Positions 34,356 through 42,582 of a DNA stretch of 43,017 nt are shown here, piece by piece. The stretch is from positions 1 to 43,017 of the forward strand of contig JALERL010000114.1 of assembly GCA_022764465.1 (NCBI GenBank), written 5' to 3'. The notes under the pieces are model-generated. The model did no database searches, was not told the origin of the DNA, and saw only the letters and a list, made by a program, of their open reading frames with translations. The position numbers were made by a program, and so were the translations under genes. Numbering within the stretch: position 1 is the first letter of the stretch; each line of letters begins with the position of its first letter. This DNA is from Lachnospiraceae bacterium (lineage in GTDB: Bacteria; Bacillota; Clostridia; Lachnospirales; Lachnospiraceae).

Positions 34356-35278
34356 GTCAGATCTCCTTTCCATCTTAAGAGAGTAAGAATTAATGCCATA
34401 CGGACATAGACACCATACTGTGCCTGTTTGAAGTATGCTGCACGCGGGTCATCATCTACATCGACAGAGATCTCATTGACACGTGGAAGTGGATGAAGTA
34501 CAAGCATATCTGGTTTGGCAAGTTTCATTTTTTCTTTATTCAGAATATAGAAGTCCTTCATACGGATGTAGTCATCCTCATTGAAGAAACGTTCCTTCTG
34601 GACACGGGTCATATATAAGACATCGAGATTCGGCATTGCATACTCTAAGCGTTCTACCTCTTCGTACGGGATATGGTTCTTCTCTAAAACATCCTCACGG
34701 ATATAATCCGGTACACGAAGTTCTTCCGGAGAGATCAGCACAAAGCGTACATTCTCATATCGGATCAGTGCATTGATCAGGGAGTGTACGGTACGTCCGA
34801 ACTTTAAGTCACCGCATAAACCGATCGTAAGATTGCCTAGTTCACCACGAAGGGAACGGATTGTAAGTAAATCAGTTAAGGTCTGGGTTGGATGCTGATG
34901 ACCACCGTCGCCGGCGTTAATGACTGGAATTAAAGACTTCTGGGAGGCTACAAGAGCTGCACCTTCCTTTGGATGACGAATTGCTGCAATATCGGCGTAA
35001 CAGGAAATGACGCGCATTGTATCGGAAACGCTTTCCCCTTTGGATGCGGAAGAGCTGTCCGCGCTCGAAAAACCAAGAACAGAACCGCCAAGATTCAACA
35101 TTGCGGCTTCAAAACTAAGTCGGGTACGGGTGCTCGGTTCGTAGAAACAGGTGGCAAGCTTTTTGCCATCACACACATGAGCGTATTTTTGAGGATTTTT
35201 TTCAATATCGTTCGCAAGGTTTAGCAGATCGTCCAGTTCCTCGATGGACAGATCCAGCGGACTCATTAAGTGTCGCAT
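34349..35278 (-). CDS. pyrB: Aspartate carbamoyltransferase catalytic chain
   Basis: The 309-residue enzyme condenses carbamoyl phosphate and aspartate, the first committed step of pyrimidine synthesis. The carbamoyl-phosphate motif STRTR is at residues 49-53 ([15 protein letters not shown]). [13 protein letters not shown] and the late HPLPR motif are also present. Length is normal. A perfect aggagg site precedes ATG 35278. It is paired with pyrI, giving the two-chain, allosterically regulated holoenzyme type. A clear minus-strand promoter lies about 60 nt upstream. I see no PyrR-type attenuator in the short leader. Confidence 0.96.
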   Translation of the reverse strand: MRHLMSPLDLSIEELDDLLNLANDIEKNPQKYAHVCDGKKLATCFYEPSTRTRLSFEAAMLNLGGSVLGFSSADSSSASKGESVSDTMRVISCYADIAAIRHPKEGAALVASQKSLIPVINAGDGGHQHPTQTLTDLLTIRSLRGELGNLTIGLCGDLKFGRTVHSLINALIRYENVRFVLISPEELRVPDYIREDVLEKNHIPYEEVERLEYAMPNLDVLYMTRVQKERFFNEDDYIRMKDFYILNKEKMKLAKPDMLVLHPLPRVNEISVDVDDDPRAAYFKQAQYGVYVRMALILTLLRWKGDLTC

Positions 35279-35341
35279 AAGATTCCTCCTGTTGTATCAT
35301 TTACTTGTGAAAATACCGGATGAGTTCCAGGCATTTTTACT

Positions 35342-35370
35342 ATCATATAATACATGTATGCAAAATTCAA
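35342..35370 (-). promoter_or_regulatory. Sigma-A promoter of pyrBI
   Basis: Reading the minus strand, TTGAAT (35370-35365) and TATGAT (35347-35342) are separated by 17 nt. The transcript would start near 35335, giving a leader of about 55 nt before pyrB. The promoter is well formed and correctly oriented. Confidence 0.6.
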
Positions 35371-35432
35371 GCCGAAAAAATAAGAAGTAAAATTCGACTA
35401 AAAAATGCCATTTGTATGAATATAATTAGAAT

Positions 35433-35660
35433 AGTTTGAAAGTGCAACACATTTTTGAGCTTGCACTGTGTATGTGATATACGATATAATGAGCGTAAGC
35501 AATGAGCAGTGCCCAAATTGGATCAGATAAAATTGCCTGCTTGCAGAGCATATTTTATCTGGTACACTTTTGATAGTGCGAAGCACGGACAGTTCGAAAA
35601 CGCAATGCATTTTCGAACTTACACTGCGAATGAAGTATATAGGATATAATAATTCCGTCA
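35433..35660 (+). repeat. Pair of diverged direct repeats, each promoter-like, flanking a stem-loop
   Basis: Repeat A (35433-35493) and repeat B (35591-35653) share the pattern agttYgaaaRYgcaa..cattt..gaRcttRcactgY...gatataat; most differences are transitions. Both end in a TATAAT box. Repeat A has TTGCAC (35461-35466) 18 nt before TATAAT (35485-35490), a credible sigma-A promoter for the downstream PH-domain gene. In repeat B the spacing is 20 nt. Repeat B also contains a perfect palindrome, gttcgaaaa/ttttcgaac (35592-35618). Confidence 0.55.
35524..35561. repeat. Stem-loop with shared CTGCTTGCAG core
   Basis: cagataaaat (35524-35533) pairs perfectly with attttatctg (35552-35561). The loop contains CTGCTTGCAG, the same decamer found in the loop of the 8653-8731 element. 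This suggests a dispersed family of intergenic hairpins. It lies between the two promoter-like direct repeats. Confidence 0.5.
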
Positions 35661-35743
35661 GGTAAATTAACAATATTGCTGATTTATTGGATGGATAACA
35701 AACATGAGCAAGTAGGTAGAATACATTTATACGGAGGGTAATT

Positions 35744-36151
35744 ATGCAGGATAATCGAGTAGCAGAGGAACAGGGAACAGACGAGATCGTATATAAAGAG
35801 CGCAAGCGTATACTTTTTTTCGGACTGCCATGGACATTTACAAAGTACCGGATCAAGGCAGATATGATCACCTGTGATACCGGATTTTTCTCAACGGAAG
35901 AGAATGACTGTTATATGTATAAGGTACAGGATGTGAAGCTGACCGCATCCTTGATGGAGCGGATATTTAAGCTCGGAACCGTGGTATGTTATACCGGCGA
36001 TGTGACCGATAAGGAATTAAGACTGGTACATATCCGTCATGCCCGTGAGATCAAGGACTACATTTTCAAGGCATCAGAGACCGCGAGATTAAAGCGGCGT
36101 ACCGTGAGTATGCAGGACATCAGCGCGGATGATCTGGACATGGATCTGTAG
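35744..36151 (+). CDS. PH-domain (bPH2/DUF304-type) protein
   Basis: The 135-residue soluble protein has a central pleckstrin-homology-like fold of the bacterial bPH2 kind: KRILFFGLPWTFTKYRIKADMITCDTGFFSTEENDC is the first beta hairpins, VQDVKLTASLMERIFKLGTV the middle, and HAREIKDYIFKASETARLKRR the closing helix. It lacks the membrane helices often fused to this domain. The role is unknown; such domains usually mediate protein or membrane contacts. A ggaggg site precedes ATG 35744. It is followed at once by a strong terminator, so it is a single-gene transcript. Confidence 0.8.
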   Translation: MQDNRVAEEQGTDEIVYKERKRILFFGLPWTFTKYRIKADMITCDTGFFSTEENDCYMYKVQDVKLTASLMERIFKLGTVVCYTGDVTDKELRLVHIRHAREIKDYIFKASETARLKRRTVSMQDISADDLDMDL

Positions 36152-36153
36152 GA

Positions 36154-36187
36154 AAAATGGAAAGCTTTTTAAGGCTTTCCATTTTTT
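36154..36187. terminator. Strong bidirectional intrinsic terminator
   Basis: aaaatggaaagc (36154-36165) pairs perfectly over 12 bp with gctttccatttt (36174-36185) around an 8-nt loop, followed by a run of T's. On the other strand the arm's A-run also gives U's. It serves the PH-domain gene and the convergent membrane-protein gene that ends at 36169 inside it. Confidence 0.9.
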
Positions 36188-36582
36188 GTGGCATTTTTGT
36201 TGGAAAGATCAAGGATCTTCTCAAAGGTAAGACCTGCGATCATCCAGAGCGGGGCGTAGTCAAGACGGATGACTCCCTTGATATTTGTCTTTGCCTTACT
36301 GTAGTCCCAGGGGCACATATGCATTTTTTTTAAAAGACTTCCACTGATAAATTCACCGGTATAGATGCCGACCGTGTAGATACCTCCCCGGAAAAGAGCC
36401 GGCAGATTTGCAAGTCGTCTGTGTATCGGATCAATGACAGCTGCCATCCCATAGATCGGGAACATCCAGATCGAAGTCCTTCCAATCAGTTTATAATTAT
36501 GGTCGCGGAGTGCACCAAGCGAGGTAAAGAGGATCTCCATGCACCAGCCGGTCAGTCCACAGATAAAAAAGTTTTTTTTCAT
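36169..36582 (-). CDS. Small membrane protein, putative ABC-transporter type IV (CmpB-like)
   Basis: The 137-residue product begins MKKNFFICGLTGWCMEILFTSLGAL and contains GRTSIWMFPIYGMAA and RGGIYTVGIYTGEFISG. These match the PF06541-type 'putative ABC-transporter' membrane family common in Clostridia. Several hydrophobic helices are separated by short loops, and the C-terminus YAPLWMIAGLTFEKI is also typical. The longer in-frame extension upstream (to 36771) runs through the murE promoter and reads as non-protein-like, so ATG 36582 is used, although its ribosome site is weak. Molecular function is unknown. Confidence 0.75.
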   Translation of the reverse strand: MKKNFFICGLTGWCMEILFTSLGALRDHNYKLIGRTSIWMFPIYGMAAVIDPIHRRLANLPALFRGGIYTVGIYTGEFISGSLLKKMHMCPWDYSKAKTNIKGVIRLDYAPLWMIAGLTFEKILDLSNKNATKNGKP

Positions 36583-36637
36583 GGTAGAAGTATTCCCGGA
36601 TGCAGAAAAAATATGCGGCGCAAAACAGGTGGAAAAC

Positions 36638-36666
36638 TTGTAAAAACTCCGGTCATGGCATATAAT
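36638..36666 (+). promoter_or_regulatory. Sigma-A promoter of the murE-priA-def-fmt run
   Basis: TTGTAA (36638-36643) and a perfect TATAAT (36661-36666) are 17 nt apart. Transcription would start near 36673, a short leader before the murE start at 36698. It lies in the divergent gap with the small membrane-protein gene. Confidence 0.7.
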
Positions 36667-36697
36667 AATACAAGTGCAAAAATGAAAAGGAATGCAG

Positions 36698-38164
36698 ATG
36701 GCATACTTAAAACAGTTACTGAAGAACTGTAATTTTTTGTGTTTACAGGGAGAACTTGAGAAAAAGGTCACGGAGATCTGTTATGATTCCGGGAAGGCTC
36801 GCAAGGGAAGTATGTTTGTCTGCTTAAAGGGACAGTATCGTGACGGACACGATTATATTAGCGAAGCCGTGTGTCATGGTGCCACCGTCTGCGTGGTACA
36901 GCATAATGTGGTGATTGATGCGGATGTTACAGTGATCCGGGTGCGGGATACCAGAGAAGCACTTGCCATACTATCCGCAGAATTTTACGGGAATCCCGCA
37001 AGACATCTTCGTGTGATCGGAATTACCGGGACAAAGGGCAAGACGTCTACCGCCTGTATGATCTATCAGATGCTTCGCTATGCCGGCTGTCAGGCAGGGA
37101 TGATCGGAACGATGGGGATCTTTTTCGGAGAGGAGAATACCACATATCCGAATACGACACCGGAATCACTTGTGATCCAGCAGATGATGCGGCGGATGGT
37201 AGATGCAGGATGTGGGTTCTGTGTCATGGAGGTATCCTCCCAGGGACTGAAAAATCACCGGGTGGATGGAATTGTTTTTGACATTGGTGTTTTCACAAAT
37301 ATATCTCCGGATCATATCGGGGCGGGAGAACATGCAAGCTTTGCAGAGTATCTTTCCTGTAAGAGCCGTATTTTTGCAAGAAGCAGACGGAGCTTGATCA
37401 ATGCAGATGACTGCTGCGTGGTAAAGGCGGCAAAAAAAAGCGGCAGACCGTATGTTACATATGGAATCCAGAACTGTGCGGATTATAGGGCAGGGCAGAT
37501 CACGTATGAGACCTATGCAGACTGTCTTGGTATGCGTTATACCTTAAGTGGGGCATGTGATGGTATCGTGGAACTTGGAATCCCGGGAATCTATAATGTC
37601 TATAATTCTCTTGCAGCGATTGCAGTATGCAGGGAATTAAATATTCCGGCCGAGTATCAGAGACTGGCACTGCGCCGCATTAAGATCAGAGGACGGATGG
37701 AAGAAATCCGGGTATCGGAGGACTACCGCCTGCTTATTGATTACGCACACAATGCCGTCAGTTTTGAGAATCTGTTAGAGACGCTGCGTGCCTACCATCC
37801 GAAGCGTCTGGTTACGTTATTTGGCTGTGGCGGCAACCGCTCGAAGCTGCGGCGCTATCAGATGGGAGAAGTGGCAGGAAGACTGTCTGATGTTACGATA
37901 CTTACTTCGGATAATCCGCGTTATGAAGATCCGGAGGATATAATTTTAGATATTGAGACCGGGCTCCGTAAGACGACCGGAAGTTATATTAAGATCACAG
38001 ACCGCAGGGAAGCGATCGCTTATGCGCTTACGAATGCGAAAAAAGGCGATCTGATCGTACTTGCAGGAAAGGGACACGAGCAGTATCAGGAGATAAAGGG
38101 ACATTTTTATCCGATGGACGAAAGGAAAATGATCGATGAGGTTATATGCCAATATCATTATTGA
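36698..38164 (+). CDS. murE: UDP-N-acetylmuramyl-tripeptide synthetase (MurE family)
   Basis: The 488-residue Mur ligase adds the third amino acid to UDP-MurNAc-L-Ala-D-Glu. The ATP site GITGTKGKTSTACM is near residues 109-122. TTPESL and MEVSSQGLKNHRVDG line the substrate pocket, and the C-terminal domain has LLIDYAHNAVSFENLL and FGCGGNRSKLRRYQMGEVA. The amino-acid-selecting loop reads TSDNPRYEDP; the DNPR form indicates meso-diaminopimelate. The YAHN and GCGGNRSKLRR variants resemble a clostridial subgroup that can occur alongside a second MurE. ATG 36698 has aaaagga at proper spacing, and ATG 36692 is too close to it. priA starts inside its last 29 nt. Confidence 0.88.
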   Translation: MAYLKQLLKNCNFLCLQGELEKKVTEICYDSGKARKGSMFVCLKGQYRDGHDYISEAVCHGATVCVVQHNVVIDADVTVIRVRDTREALAILSAEFYGNPARHLRVIGITGTKGKTSTACMIYQMLRYAGCQAGMIGTMGIFFGEENTTYPNTTPESLVIQQMMRRMVDAGCGFCVMEVSSQGLKNHRVDGIVFDIGVFTNISPDHIGAGEHASFAEYLSCKSRIFARSRRSLINADDCCVVKAAKKSGRPYVTYGIQNCADYRAGQITYETYADCLGMRYTLSGACDGIVELGIPGIYNVYNSLAAIAVCRELNIPAEYQRLALRRIKIRGRMEEIRVSEDYRLLIDYAHNAVSFENLLETLRAYHPKRLVTLFGCGGNRSKLRRYQMGEVAGRLSDVTILTSDNPRYEDPEDIILDIETGLRKTTGSYIKITDRREAIAYALTNAKKGDLIVLAGKGHEQYQEIKGHFYPMDERKMIDEVICQYHY

Positions 38165-40388
38165 TATATCGCAGGGAAAACTGGATAAAACATTTCAGTA
38201 CGCCGTACCGGAGCAGATGAGAGATCAGCTTACGGTAGGTGCACCGGTCATTGTTCCTTTTGGCAACGGCGGCAGAACGATCAAGGGCTTTGTGGTAGAA
38301 CTGACGACAACCGCAGAATATGATCCGGCTAAGATAAAAGAGATCAAAAGCCTTGATACAGATGCAATGCCGATCGAATCGCAGCTTGTGACCCTTGCGG
38401 CATGGATACGCAAACATTATGGCGGTACGATGAATCATGCACTTAAGACTGTGATCCCGATCCGGCAAAAGACAGCGGAGAAGGAAAAAAAGGTCATTCA
38501 TCTGCTGCTTGATAAAGAACAGGCAATGGAGCAGCTGCTTACCTACCGCAGGAAGCATAATACGGCAAGAGAGCGGCTGTTAGAGGCACTGATCACACAG
38601 CCGGAGCTTGCCTATGAGGTGGTTACACAGAAGCTTCATATTACGGCAAATGTGATCCGGGCATTAGAAGAACAGTGCATCCTGCGTGTAGAACGTTACC
38701 GGAGTTACCGTAATCCGGCAAACTATGAACAGGATGCAGATTATGCACTTGCATTAAATCCCACCCAGCAGGAGGTGGTAAGCAGTATTTTAAAAAATGC
38801 AGCTTCGGATCATCCCAAGACCTGTCTGATCCATGGCGTGACCGGAAGCGGCAAGACAGAGGTCTATATGGAACTGATCGCAGATGCGGTCGCAAAGGGA
38901 AAGCAGTCTATCGTACTGATCCCGGAGATCGCACTGACCTATCAGACCGTCATGCGTTTCCAGAACCGGTTTGGTGACCGCGTTTCGATCTTAAACAGTA
39001 AGATGTCTGCCGGAGAACGGTTTGACCAGTTTGAGCGTGCCAAAAACGGACAGATCGATGTGATGATCGGGCCAAGATCTGCACTGTTCACACCTTTTTC
39101 AAATCTTGGTTATATTATTATAGATGAGGAACATGAAGCATCCTATAAGAGCGAGACCGTTCCGCGTTATCATGCAAGAGAGACGGCGATCGAGCGTGCG
39201 CGGATGGCAGGGGCAACGGTCGTGCTTGGCTCTGCGACACCATCGATAGACAGCTATTATAAGGCTGTGCAGGGCGAGTATCTGCTTTTTGAGATGACAA
39301 AGCGTGCGGTGGCAAAACAGCTCCCGGTCTGTTATGTGGTGGATCTGCGGGAAGAGTTAAAGGAACATAACTATTCGATCCTAAGCCGCAAGTTGGAAGA
39401 ACTGATGGAAGACCGGTTACAGAAAAAGGAACAGATCATGCTTTTTTTAAACCGGCGCGGAATGTCAGGATTTGTGTCTTGTCGTTCCTGCGGTTACGTG
39501 ATAAAATGTCCGCATTGCGATGTTTCACTCAGCGCACACAAGAATGGCAGGCTTGTCTGTCATTACTGTGGTTATGAAAGAGAAGCAGCCGATCATTGTC
39601 CGTCCTGCGGTTCCCCGCATATCAGCGGATTTAAGGCAGGAACGCAGAAGATCGAGTTACTGGTACACAAACGCTTTCCACAGGCGCGGATTCTGCGGAT
39701 GGATACCGATACCACGAAAAATAAAGACGGACATGAGAAGATCTTATCCGCGTTTGCAAATTACGAAGCGGATATTCTGATCGGAACGCAGATGATCGTC
39801 AAGGGACACGATTTTGCGAATGTTACACTGGTGGGGGTATTAGCGGCAGATCTGTCCCTGCATGTCGGTGATTACCGGGCTTCTGAGCGTACCTTCCAGC
39901 TTCTGACACAGGCAGCAGGCAGGGCAGGCAGAGGCGATAAGGTAGGAGAAGTAGTCATCCAGACCTATGATCCCTCGCATTATAGTATTGTCGCGGCGGC
40001 GGCACAGGATTATAATGCTTTTTATAAGCAGGAGATTGCTTACCGCAGCATGCTTAAGTATCCGCCGGTCTGGAATATGTTGGTGATCCTGTTGTCTTCT
40101 GCGGTAGAAGACCGCTGCATCAGGATGGCGGGACTGCTTGCAAGAATCATAGAAAATACAAAGAAAAATGATACAACAGACAGACTGTCACGGCTTCAGA
40201 TCATTGGACCGACCGAGCCTGCGGTTGCCAAAGTAAACGATATTTATAAGAGAGTACTGTATCTGAAACATCCGGCGTATGATGTTTTGGTTCAGATAAA
40301 AGATGCAATAGAAACTTATATGGAGAAAAACAGACAATATCAGGATATTCTGATACAGTTTGATTTTAATCCGATGAATGGATTTTAA
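38136..40388 (+). CDS. priA: Primosomal protein N' (replication restart helicase)
   Basis: The 750-residue DNA helicase reloads the replisome at stalled forks. The N-terminal DNA-binding domain (NIIIDISQGKLDKTFQYAVP) precedes the helicase core with Walker A GVTGSGKTEVY, Walker B IIIDEEHEASYKSE, GSATPSIDSY and the late QAAGRAGRG motif. The paired zinc sites are visible as CRSCGYVIKCPHCDVSL and CHYCGYEREAADHCPSCGS. The start overlaps the murE end, and an aaagga site lies within murE. The def gene follows after 15 nt, a conserved order in Firmicutes. Confidence 0.96.
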   Translation: MRLYANIIIDISQGKLDKTFQYAVPEQMRDQLTVGAPVIVPFGNGGRTIKGFVVELTTTAEYDPAKIKEIKSLDTDAMPIESQLVTLAAWIRKHYGGTMNHALKTVIPIRQKTAEKEKKVIHLLLDKEQAMEQLLTYRRKHNTARERLLEALITQPELAYEVVTQKLHITANVIRALEEQCILRVERYRSYRNPANYEQDADYALALNPTQQEVVSSILKNAASDHPKTCLIHGVTGSGKTEVYMELIADAVAKGKQSIVLIPEIALTYQTVMRFQNRFGDRVSILNSKMSAGERFDQFERAKNGQIDVMIGPRSALFTPFSNLGYIIIDEEHEASYKSETVPRYHARETAIERARMAGATVVLGSATPSIDSYYKAVQGEYLLFEMTKRAVAKQLPVCYVVDLREELKEHNYSILSRKLEELMEDRLQKKEQIMLFLNRRGMSGFVSCRSCGYVIKCPHCDVSLSAHKNGRLVCHYCGYEREAADHCPSCGSPHISGFKAGTQKIELLVHKRFPQARILRMDTDTTKNKDGHEKILSAFANYEADILIGTQMIVKGHDFANVTLVGVLAADLSLHVGDYRASERTFQLLTQAAGRAGRGDKVGEVVIQTYDPSHYSIVAAAAQDYNAFYKQEIAYRSMLKYPPVWNMLVILLSSAVEDRCIRMAGLLARIIENTKKNDTTDRLSRLQIIGPTEPAVAKVNDIYKRVLYLKHPAYDVLVQIKDAIETYMEKNRQYQDILIQFDFNPMNGF

Positions 40389-40403
40389 ATCAGGAGGAAG
40401 AAA

Positions 40404-40880
40404 ATGGCTTTAAGACAGATTCGATATGTAGGAGACGCGGTATTAACAAAGGTATGCAGAGAGGTAACGGAAGTAACCCCGAAGATCAGAGATCTGATCG
40501 ATGATATGTTTGAGACCATGTATGAAGCAAATGGTGTCGGACTTGCAGCACCGCAGGTTGGAATTTTAAAAAGGATCGTAACGATCGATGTCGGAGAGGG
40601 ACAGCTTGTCATGATCAATCCAAGGATCATAGAGACAGCCGGAAGCCAGACCGGAGAAGAAGGCTGCTTAAGTCTTCCGGGCAAGGCTGGCATCGTAACA
40701 CGTCCGAATTACGTAAAGGCAAGAGCCTTTGATGAAGAGATGCAGGAGTTTGAAATCGAAGGAACGGAGCTGCTTGCGCGTGCGATCTGCCACGAAGTCG
40801 ATCATCTCGATGGTCATGTCTATACCGAGAAGGTAGAAGGCGAATTACACGACGTAGTCTATGAAGATCAGGAAGACTAA
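40404..40880 (+). CDS. def: Peptide deformylase
   Basis: The 158-residue metalloenzyme removes the N-formyl group from new proteins. All three motifs are present: GVGLAAPQVG (about residues 45-54), EEGCLSLPG with the metal-ligand Cys, and HEVDHLDGH with the two His ligands and catalytic Glu. The ATG follows a caggagg ribosome site. The next gene, fmt, makes the formyl group that this enzyme removes, and the two genes are 25 nt apart. Confidence 0.97.
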   Translation: MALRQIRYVGDAVLTKVCREVTEVTPKIRDLIDDMFETMYEANGVGLAAPQVGILKRIVTIDVGEGQLVMINPRIIETAGSQTGEEGCLSLPGKAGIVTRPNYVKARAFDEEMQEFEIEGTELLARAICHEVDHLDGHVYTEKVEGELHDVVYEDQED

Positions 40881-40905
40881 ACAGTACTTGGAAGTGAGGA
40901 AGCAT

Positions 40906-41844
40906 ATGAGAGTCATATTTATGGGAACACCGGATTTTTCGGTGGGAATATTAGAAGAAATCCTTGCAGCAGGCCATGAGGTGGTACTGGTTGTTACACA
41001 GCCGGATAAGCCGAAGGGACGCGGAAAGGCAATGCAGTATTCACCGGTGAAGGAAGCTGCGTTAGCACATGGGCTTGAGGTCTATCAGCCAAAGAAGATC
41101 CGTGAGGCGGAGTGTGTGGAATACTTAAGAAGTTATCAGCCGGATATCATGGTGGTAGCGGCCTTTGGACAGATCTTATCAAAAGAGATCTTAGATATGC
41201 CGCGCTACTGCTGTCTGAACGTACATGCGTCTCTGTTGCCGAAGTATCGTGGCGCTGCACCGATCCAGTGGGCAGTCATCAACGGCGACAAGGTCTCAGG
41301 CGTAACGACGATGCGTATGGATACAGGGATCGACACCGGGGATATGATCGATAAGACCGAGGTCATACTTGCAGAAGATGAGACCGGTGGAAGTCTGTTT
41401 GACCGTCTTGCCGAGGCTGGTGCAAAGCTTTGTGTAGCGTCCATGAAAAAGATTGAGGATGGAACTGCTGTTTATACAAAGCAGGACGAAACCAAAGCAA
41501 CCCATGTAGGTATGATCGAAAAACGGTTTGGCAGGATCAACTGGAAGCTGGGTGCGGTGGAGATCGAGCGTCTGATCCGTGGTTTGAATCCATGGCCAAG
41601 TGCATATACTTATGTAGATGGCAAGATGTTAAAGATCTGGAAAGCCTCTGTTATAGACGGAGGAGATCCAAAGAAAGCAGGCTGCATCATAAAGGCAGAT
41701 GGAAAGAACTTACAGATCCAGACCGGAGACGGAATCCTTGCGGTCGAAGAGTTACAGTTAGAAGGGAAAAAACGTATGCCGGCAGCAGATTTCCTGCGTG
41801 GTTATACGATCTTAGAAGGAAGTTATATTGATACAGAGTCATAG
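40906..41844 (+). CDS. fmt: Methionyl-tRNA formyltransferase
   Basis: The 312-residue enzyme formylates initiator Met-tRNA using 10-formyl-tetrahydrofolate. It starts MRVIFMGTPDFSV. The folate/catalytic core contains NVHASLLPKYRGAAPIQWA (Asn/His/Asp-type catalytic region) and TTMRMDTGIDTGDM, and the C-terminal tRNA-binding domain has the GLNPWPSAYT segment. ATG 40906 (gaggaag site) is preferred over an ATG at 40861 inside def. Length is typical. Confidence 0.96.
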   Translation: MRVIFMGTPDFSVGILEEILAAGHEVVLVVTQPDKPKGRGKAMQYSPVKEAALAHGLEVYQPKKIREAECVEYLRSYQPDIMVVAAFGQILSKEILDMPRYCCLNVHASLLPKYRGAAPIQWAVINGDKVSGVTTMRMDTGIDTGDMIDKTEVILAEDETGGSLFDRLAEAGAKLCVASMKKIEDGTAVYTKQDETKATHVGMIEKRFGRINWKLGAVEIERLIRGLNPWPSAYTYVDGKMLKIWKASVIDGGDPKKAGCIIKADGKNLQIQTGDGILAVEELQLEGKKRMPAADFLRGYTILEGSYIDTES

Positions 41845-41865
41845 AAGAACAAAGGAGGTTTTGAT

Positions 41866-42582
41866 ATGCCTTATGGAATGTATTACAGCTGGTGGGACCC
41901 AACTTATTTTCTGGTAGTGATCGGAGCAGTGATCTGTATGATCGCATCCGCACGGGTCAATACAACCTTTAACAAGTACAGCAAATACCGCAGTATGTCC
42001 GGCATGACAGGTGCACAGGCAGCAGAGCGGATCTTAAATGCAGCAGGCATCTATGATGTGCAGGTACTGCATATTTCCGGTAATCTGACCGATCATTACG
42101 ATCCAAGGAATAAGACCTTAAGTCTGTCTGACAGCGTCTATAATTCCACATCTGTTGCAGCCGTCGGCGTAGCCGCACATGAATGTGGACATGCGATCCA
42201 GCATCAGAAGAATTATGCACCGCTTACGATCCGTGGTGCACTTGTTCCGGTCGCAAATATCGGTTCCACCCTTGCATGGCCGTTAATTTTGATCGGTTTG
42301 CTTTTTTCTAGAGGAACCGGAAGCTTTCTGATCACACTTGGAATCATCTTCTTTTCTGCCGCAGTTCTTTTTCAGATCGTAACACTGCCGGTAGAGTTTA
42401 ATGCATCCATGCGTGCACAGAAGCTGTTAGAGCAGACCGGTATCTTAGGGGCAGACGAATTACGTTATACCGGCAAGGTACTGCGTGCAGCAGCACTGAC
42501 CTATGTCGCAAGTGCGGCGGCAGCAATCTTACAGTTGCTGCGTCTGGTGATTCTGTTTGGAGGACGTAGCCGCGATGACTGA
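41866..42582 (+). CDS. Membrane zinc metallopeptidase, YugP-like
   Basis: The 238-residue protein belongs to the neutral zinc metallopeptidase family (YugP/Zn_peptidase_2). It begins with a hydrophobic segment (YFLVVIGAVICMIASA). The family segment SGMTGAQAAERILNAAGI follows, then the catalytic HECGH motif (VAAHECGHAIQHQ). Further hydrophobic segments follow toward the C-terminus (NIGSTLAWPLILIGLLFS, SFLITLGIIFFSAAVLFQIVTLPVEFNAS). A strong aaaggagg site precedes ATG 41866. It overlaps rsmB by 8 nt. The def-fmt-yugP-rsmB order is common in Lachnospiraceae-type Firmicutes. Confidence 0.9.
   Translation: MPYGMYYSWWDPTYFLVVIGAVICMIASARVNTTFNKYSKYRSMSGMTGAQAAERILNAAGIYDVQVLHISGNLTDHYDPRNKTLSLSDSVYNSTSVAAVGVAAHECGHAIQHQKNYAPLTIRGALVPVANIGSTLAWPLILIGLLFSRGTGSFLITLGIIFFSAAVLFQIVTLPVEFNASMRAQKLLEQTGILGADELRYTGKVLRAAALTYVASAAAAILQLLRLVILFGGRSRDD

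Larger units (their letters stand above)
35279..35743. other. 465-nt non-coding gap between pyrB and the PH-domain gene
   Basis: The gap contains the pyrB ribosome site and minus-strand promoter (35342-35370), the direct-repeat pair with the stem-loop between them (35433-35660), and an AT-rich run to the ribosome site of the next gene. A short frame at 35502-35573 (23 residues) has no ribosome site and falls on the stem-loop, so it is not called as a gene. Confidence 0.7.

Noticed and set aside
35502-35573. Short plus-strand frame of 23 codons beginning MSSAQIGSDK
   Set aside because: No ribosome site, and it coincides with the CTGCTTGCAG stem-loop; the apparent coding is best explained by the repeat.
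35398-35871. Minus-strand open frame of 157 codons across the pyrB upstream gap
   Set aside because: It runs antisense into the start of the PH-domain gene, has no ribosome site, and its sequence is unlike a protein family; the region is explained by repeats and promoters.
36583-36771. N-terminal extension of the small membrane protein to 36771
   Set aside because: The extra 63 codons cross the divergent murE promoter and ribosome site and do not resemble the family's N-terminus.
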